From the NCBI GenBank assembly GCA_963575745.1, contig CAUYUJ010000669.1:1287501-1351500 (forward strand): 64,000 nt of DNA. The letters are read 5' to 3'. Each line of letters begins with the position of its first letter. Position 1 is the first letter of the stretch. Below, one piece after another: positions 61,480 through 64,000 of the stretch. The position numbers were made by a program, and so were the translations under genes. Below the pieces are notes generated by a model. The model was not told where the DNA came from. It searched no databases and saw only the letters and a list, made by a program, of their open reading frames with translations. Origin of the DNA: Prorocentrum cordatum (lineage: Eukaryota; Sar; Dinophyceae; Prorocentrales; Prorocentraceae).

Positions 61480-62345
61480 GAGGGCGCCCGCCGCGCGGGC
61501 GACCGCGAGAAGTTGGCCCAGTCTTTCCGCCTCTTCAGCCGATGGGCCAGGGTGCGAAGACGCGGCGACCATGGCAGAAACATTCAAGTTGTTACGCAGC
61601 CAAAGGAATCGATCATTCGCATCGGTCGCTTCCTCAACCTTTACATGGGCCTTGACCTCGTTCACTCGCGCGGGGCGAGTCATTGCGGATGAGCAGCGCG
61701 CAACCAGCATTATTGTTCTTATAACTACATTGCTTGTCCTACGGGGGCGCCGCAAACTTCGCGACATTGACCCATTCCGAATTGATGGTGGAGGCGCCGG
61801 ACACGAGCTTAACCGCGGCACAAACAGTGTGGTATTCAGCATTTTTGGAGTGTCGGGGCAAGGGGGCCATCCTGGTCCTCGGATACGGATCATTTCGTCG
61901 TGCTCAACTTCTTCGACGAGGGTGGCCGCCTAGCCCGCGCGCGCAAGCTCGGGGGCACGGCGACGCAACGAGGGTCCGTCGACGAAGATCTCACCCAGAA
62001 AGTCCGAGTCGAAATCGACATGTTCGCACCCCTCACGCAACTCTGTGACCGCAGCTTGCTCGAACAGGGGCTGCGGAACCTGTTCAGCAGGATGATGTAG
62101 AATACCGTGGCAGACCTGGGCGTCGTCCGCCTCAGCTGCCCACAACTAAACCTGGGCTGGCGCGAGCTCATTCCCGCGGGCAGCGCGAGCCGTGCGTTCC
62201 CACAGCGCGTGGCGCAGCGTGTCCTGGGCAGCAGCAGGGGCGGAAAGCTCGCACTCCGTTGCGATCAGATGCCCCTCGCCCTGGCCCTCGTCCACGCGGC
62301 GCCACAGAAGACCGAACGAACGCATTCCCCAGGGCATTCAGTCTG
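61480..62345 (-). pseudogene. LINE 2 zinc-like and RNase H fragments
   Basis: Frame 62,146-62,337 has HLIATECEL and TLRHALWERTA, a degraded form of the C..C..HR.W.C motif. Frame 61,930-62,145 gives GEIFVDGPSLRRRAPELARAG, the first RNase H strand with its Asp (normally Asp-Gly-Ser). Frame 61,249-61,893 has VNEVKAHVKVEEATDANDRF and NNLNVSAMVAASSH, matching the KVKAH and GN..AD..A parts of the RNase H end, with the Asp lost. Confidence 0.5.
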
Positions 62346-62399
62346 GGCGAAGTGATCCGAGGCAATATCCCGTTCGCGCAAGCTCTGCCCACGCTGAGG

Positions 62400-62947
62400 C
62401 GCACTCCGAGGCCCCGTTCAAGGACGCGCGCGCTAGCGCGGAGCAGGAGATAACGGGCAATGGCAGGGGCATTTTCGCGAGGTGGATATCGAACAGTGCA
62501 TGGCCCATGACAGACGTTCGAGCGACCTTCTCATAGCGGTGATGGGCCCCTGGGCCGGCCGCCGCCACCCCGACGGGCGGGCAGAGACATTTTCCCAAGC
62601 TGCGCGGGGCGTGGCGATCGATGGGTCGCCCAGACCTCCTTGGCCCATCGGTCGATCGGAGCAGTGGCCGCCCCCGCAAGAGGGTCGCCATGGCAGATCA
62701 CGGGGGCGGCGAGCGATCTGCCTCCCGCGCTAGGCGCGGGGGCCTTGCCAGCTAGCCTGCGCAGCGCCAGCAGCTCAATGTCAGTGACGCCAGCGAGGCC
62801 CATGCCACAGGCGGCGCCAGGTAGAGGGCCCGCACAGAGGACCCCCTTGATACGGTGGCCCGAAAAAGTCGGCTCAAGACCAACTAGACGACGAGTCGTA
62901 TCCGCGGTTTTCTTCCTCTACTCCTTGGTCTTAGCTGGGCGCCCAAG
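62400..62947 (-). pseudogene. LINE 2 connection region
   Basis: Frame 62,531-62,803 reads MGLAGVTDIELLALRRLAGK, ..HGDPLAGAATAPIDRWAKEV W.., similar in layout to the region after the polymerase in LINE 1 (arginine-rich helix, HDPG-like turn, then a Trp helix). Confidence 0.45.
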
Positions 62948-63963
62948 TCATCGAGATGGCCTACCACCGGCGTCGTTGACAGCTAAGTTGACGACGGAGA
63001 CTGCGTCTTTCACGAGCCCCGCGAAGCCCCCCATGACCCTGGCAAGGGCCCTAGTTAGATTTCTAGACGAATGCACCAGGGCAAGTTTATCCACGCCGAT
63101 CTGCGCGCCAACTCCTTGAACCAGGGCGCGATGCAAGAATTCGGCGGCCGCGGGCATGGAGGCGCGGATAGCCTTGGCGGACCCCCGCGCTGAACCTCCC
63201 ATCGTCAACGCACAGCTTGAAGTGAACGATGGGAGGGGGGGCCCTCGCCTTGAACGTATTCAAGGCCTGAGTCGCATTAGCCCGCATGACGGCGGTGGCC
63301 AGGGGGCACCCAGCAATGACCCCCCATCAAAGCCCAGAAGGGCCCATCCGCAAAGCCAGCCAACGACAAGAAACGGGCTTGGCAATACATCGTAGTACAT
63401 CGATTCGACCCCCAGAGGAAAGCTCGTCTGGTGGCATCGCAGGGCAAGCGCCTGAAGATCGTGTCAGAAAGGAGCGTGGCCCCCTCCCCCCCCTCAGCGG
63501 TGATGCCCTCTGCGCGCGCCGCTTGGCGCCAGACGACGTCCTGGGCCCCTCCAAAGGATCCCGCACAGAAATGCGAGCGAAGGGCGCTCCGCTCCCACTC
63601 GTCCGCGGGTGGTCGGCGGAGCTTACCGCTTCCCGCTCATGCGGGAAACGCTGCAAGAGATACGAGTGGATCTGATGTTTTCAGGGCGACGAGGACGATG
63701 GCAATCTGCGAGGGATTAGTGGCCGACCTCTCCATGAACGAGAGAACATCACGCAGCAAGCACAACGCATCCTCCGACATCACCTTTAAAGTGGCGCATG
63801 CGAAAACCATCCACAGCGACAGCAGTATCATCGCGGAACGAACGTGAGATGGAGCAAGTTGTTTCCACTTGGAAGGGGGTGGCTGGTCAACACCCCCGGG
63901 GGGGCCAAGCCTGCTCTTGCCCATCCTTCCGAAGGCCCGAGAATCGTTTGTTTGCAGCTTCAA
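62948..63963 (-). pseudogene. LINE 2 reverse transcriptase fragments
   Basis: From the edge: LLRDVLSFMERSATNPSQIA followed by LVALKT, resembling the finger region before the conserved LIPK. Then, in another frame at about 63,500, DVVWRQAARAEGITAEG. After more breaks, frame 62,948-63,208 gives VGAQIGVDKLALVHSSRNLT and VNLAVNDAGGRPSR, the thumb region that in LINE 1 reads LGVDLSCGR. The catalytic Asp-Asp is not visible. Confidence 0.5.
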
Positions 63964-64000
63964 GGAGCGACAGAGGGTCCGCGACCACCACCCCGTCCTT

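Larger units (their letters stand above)
60600..63964 (-). mobile_element. LINE-type retrotransposon 2, decayed, cut by the window edge
   Basis: Minus-strand fragments in order from the right edge: reverse transcriptase, connection region, RNase H, and a C-terminal Cys/His region. They are spread over several frames with many indels. Only the polymerase-to-tail part is inside the window. It is a different, older copy than LINE 1, and the two are in the same orientation. Confidence 0.6.

Noticed and set aside
1-64000. Bacterial or organellar origin of the window
   Set aside because: LTR and LINE retroelements, introns with AG acceptors, satellites and very low coding density rule it out.

Overview
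The window looks like nuclear DNA of a dinoflagellate. It is GC-rich and has very low gene density. It carries copia-type and LINE-type retroelements whose domain sets resemble those of dinoflagellates, and a host gene cut into short GC-rich exons separated by 1.4-2.4 kb introns with GC-AG and GA-AG borders. Its LTRs contain a sequence close to the dinoflagellate spliced leader. The base composition fits a free-living lineage such as Prorocentrum, but that genus guess is weak. I see no rRNA, tRNA or CRISPR array.

Layout. (1) 1-8.66 kb: repeat families, a decayed gag-like reading frame (3.04-4.46 kb), a second coding relic (7.50-7.81 kb) and a few GC-rich islands that may be exons. (2) 8,656-24,764: one 16.1-kb Ty1/copia-type LTR retrotransposon with 5-bp target duplications, two LTRs about 94% identical by eye, an initiator-Met-type primer site, and gag, protease, integrase, reverse transcriptase and RNase H in copia order. 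Extra domains are inserted: a Tpt1/KptA RNA 2'-phosphotransferase, a RING-H2 finger, a cytosine-methyltransferase-like domain and Cys/His-rich repeats. Frameshifts and stops show this copy is decaying. (3) 24.8-38 kb: exons of a class I SAM methyltransferase (HemK/MTS type) on the + strand, in introns crowded with foldback MITE-like repeats and other dispersed repeats. (4) 38-46.7 kb: minisatellites, satellites, triplet-repeat DNA and unrecognised sequence. (5) 46.9-53.3 kb: a LINE on the minus strand with ORF1, APE endonuclease, reverse transcriptase and RNase H. (6) 53.4-57.6 kb: low-complexity and tandem repeats. (7) 57.64-59.54 kb: a foldback-type element whose inverted arms are tandem arrays of a 100-bp unit. 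(8) about 60.6-64 kb: a second, badly decayed LINE on the minus strand that runs off the right edge.

The most unusual signal is a family of 36 tiny hairpins spread through the copia-like element and, by eye, nowhere else in the window. Each is GC-NN-G, a four-base loop (GNRA in 34 of 36), then C-N'N'-GC, nearly always followed by C. The two variable stem pairs co-vary across ten different stem sequences. The hairpins occur in the 5' leader, throughout the polyprotein region and in the 3' untranslated region. In most coding copies they sit in one fixed reading phase, giving X-G-N/D-Z-P, where codon Z is the reverse complement of codon X. That combination of base-pair covariation, fixed loop and coding register points to a selected or propagating RNA element that I do not recognise.

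All boundaries are by eye. Where exons or domains are inferred from translation, frameshifts and splice sites are approximate.
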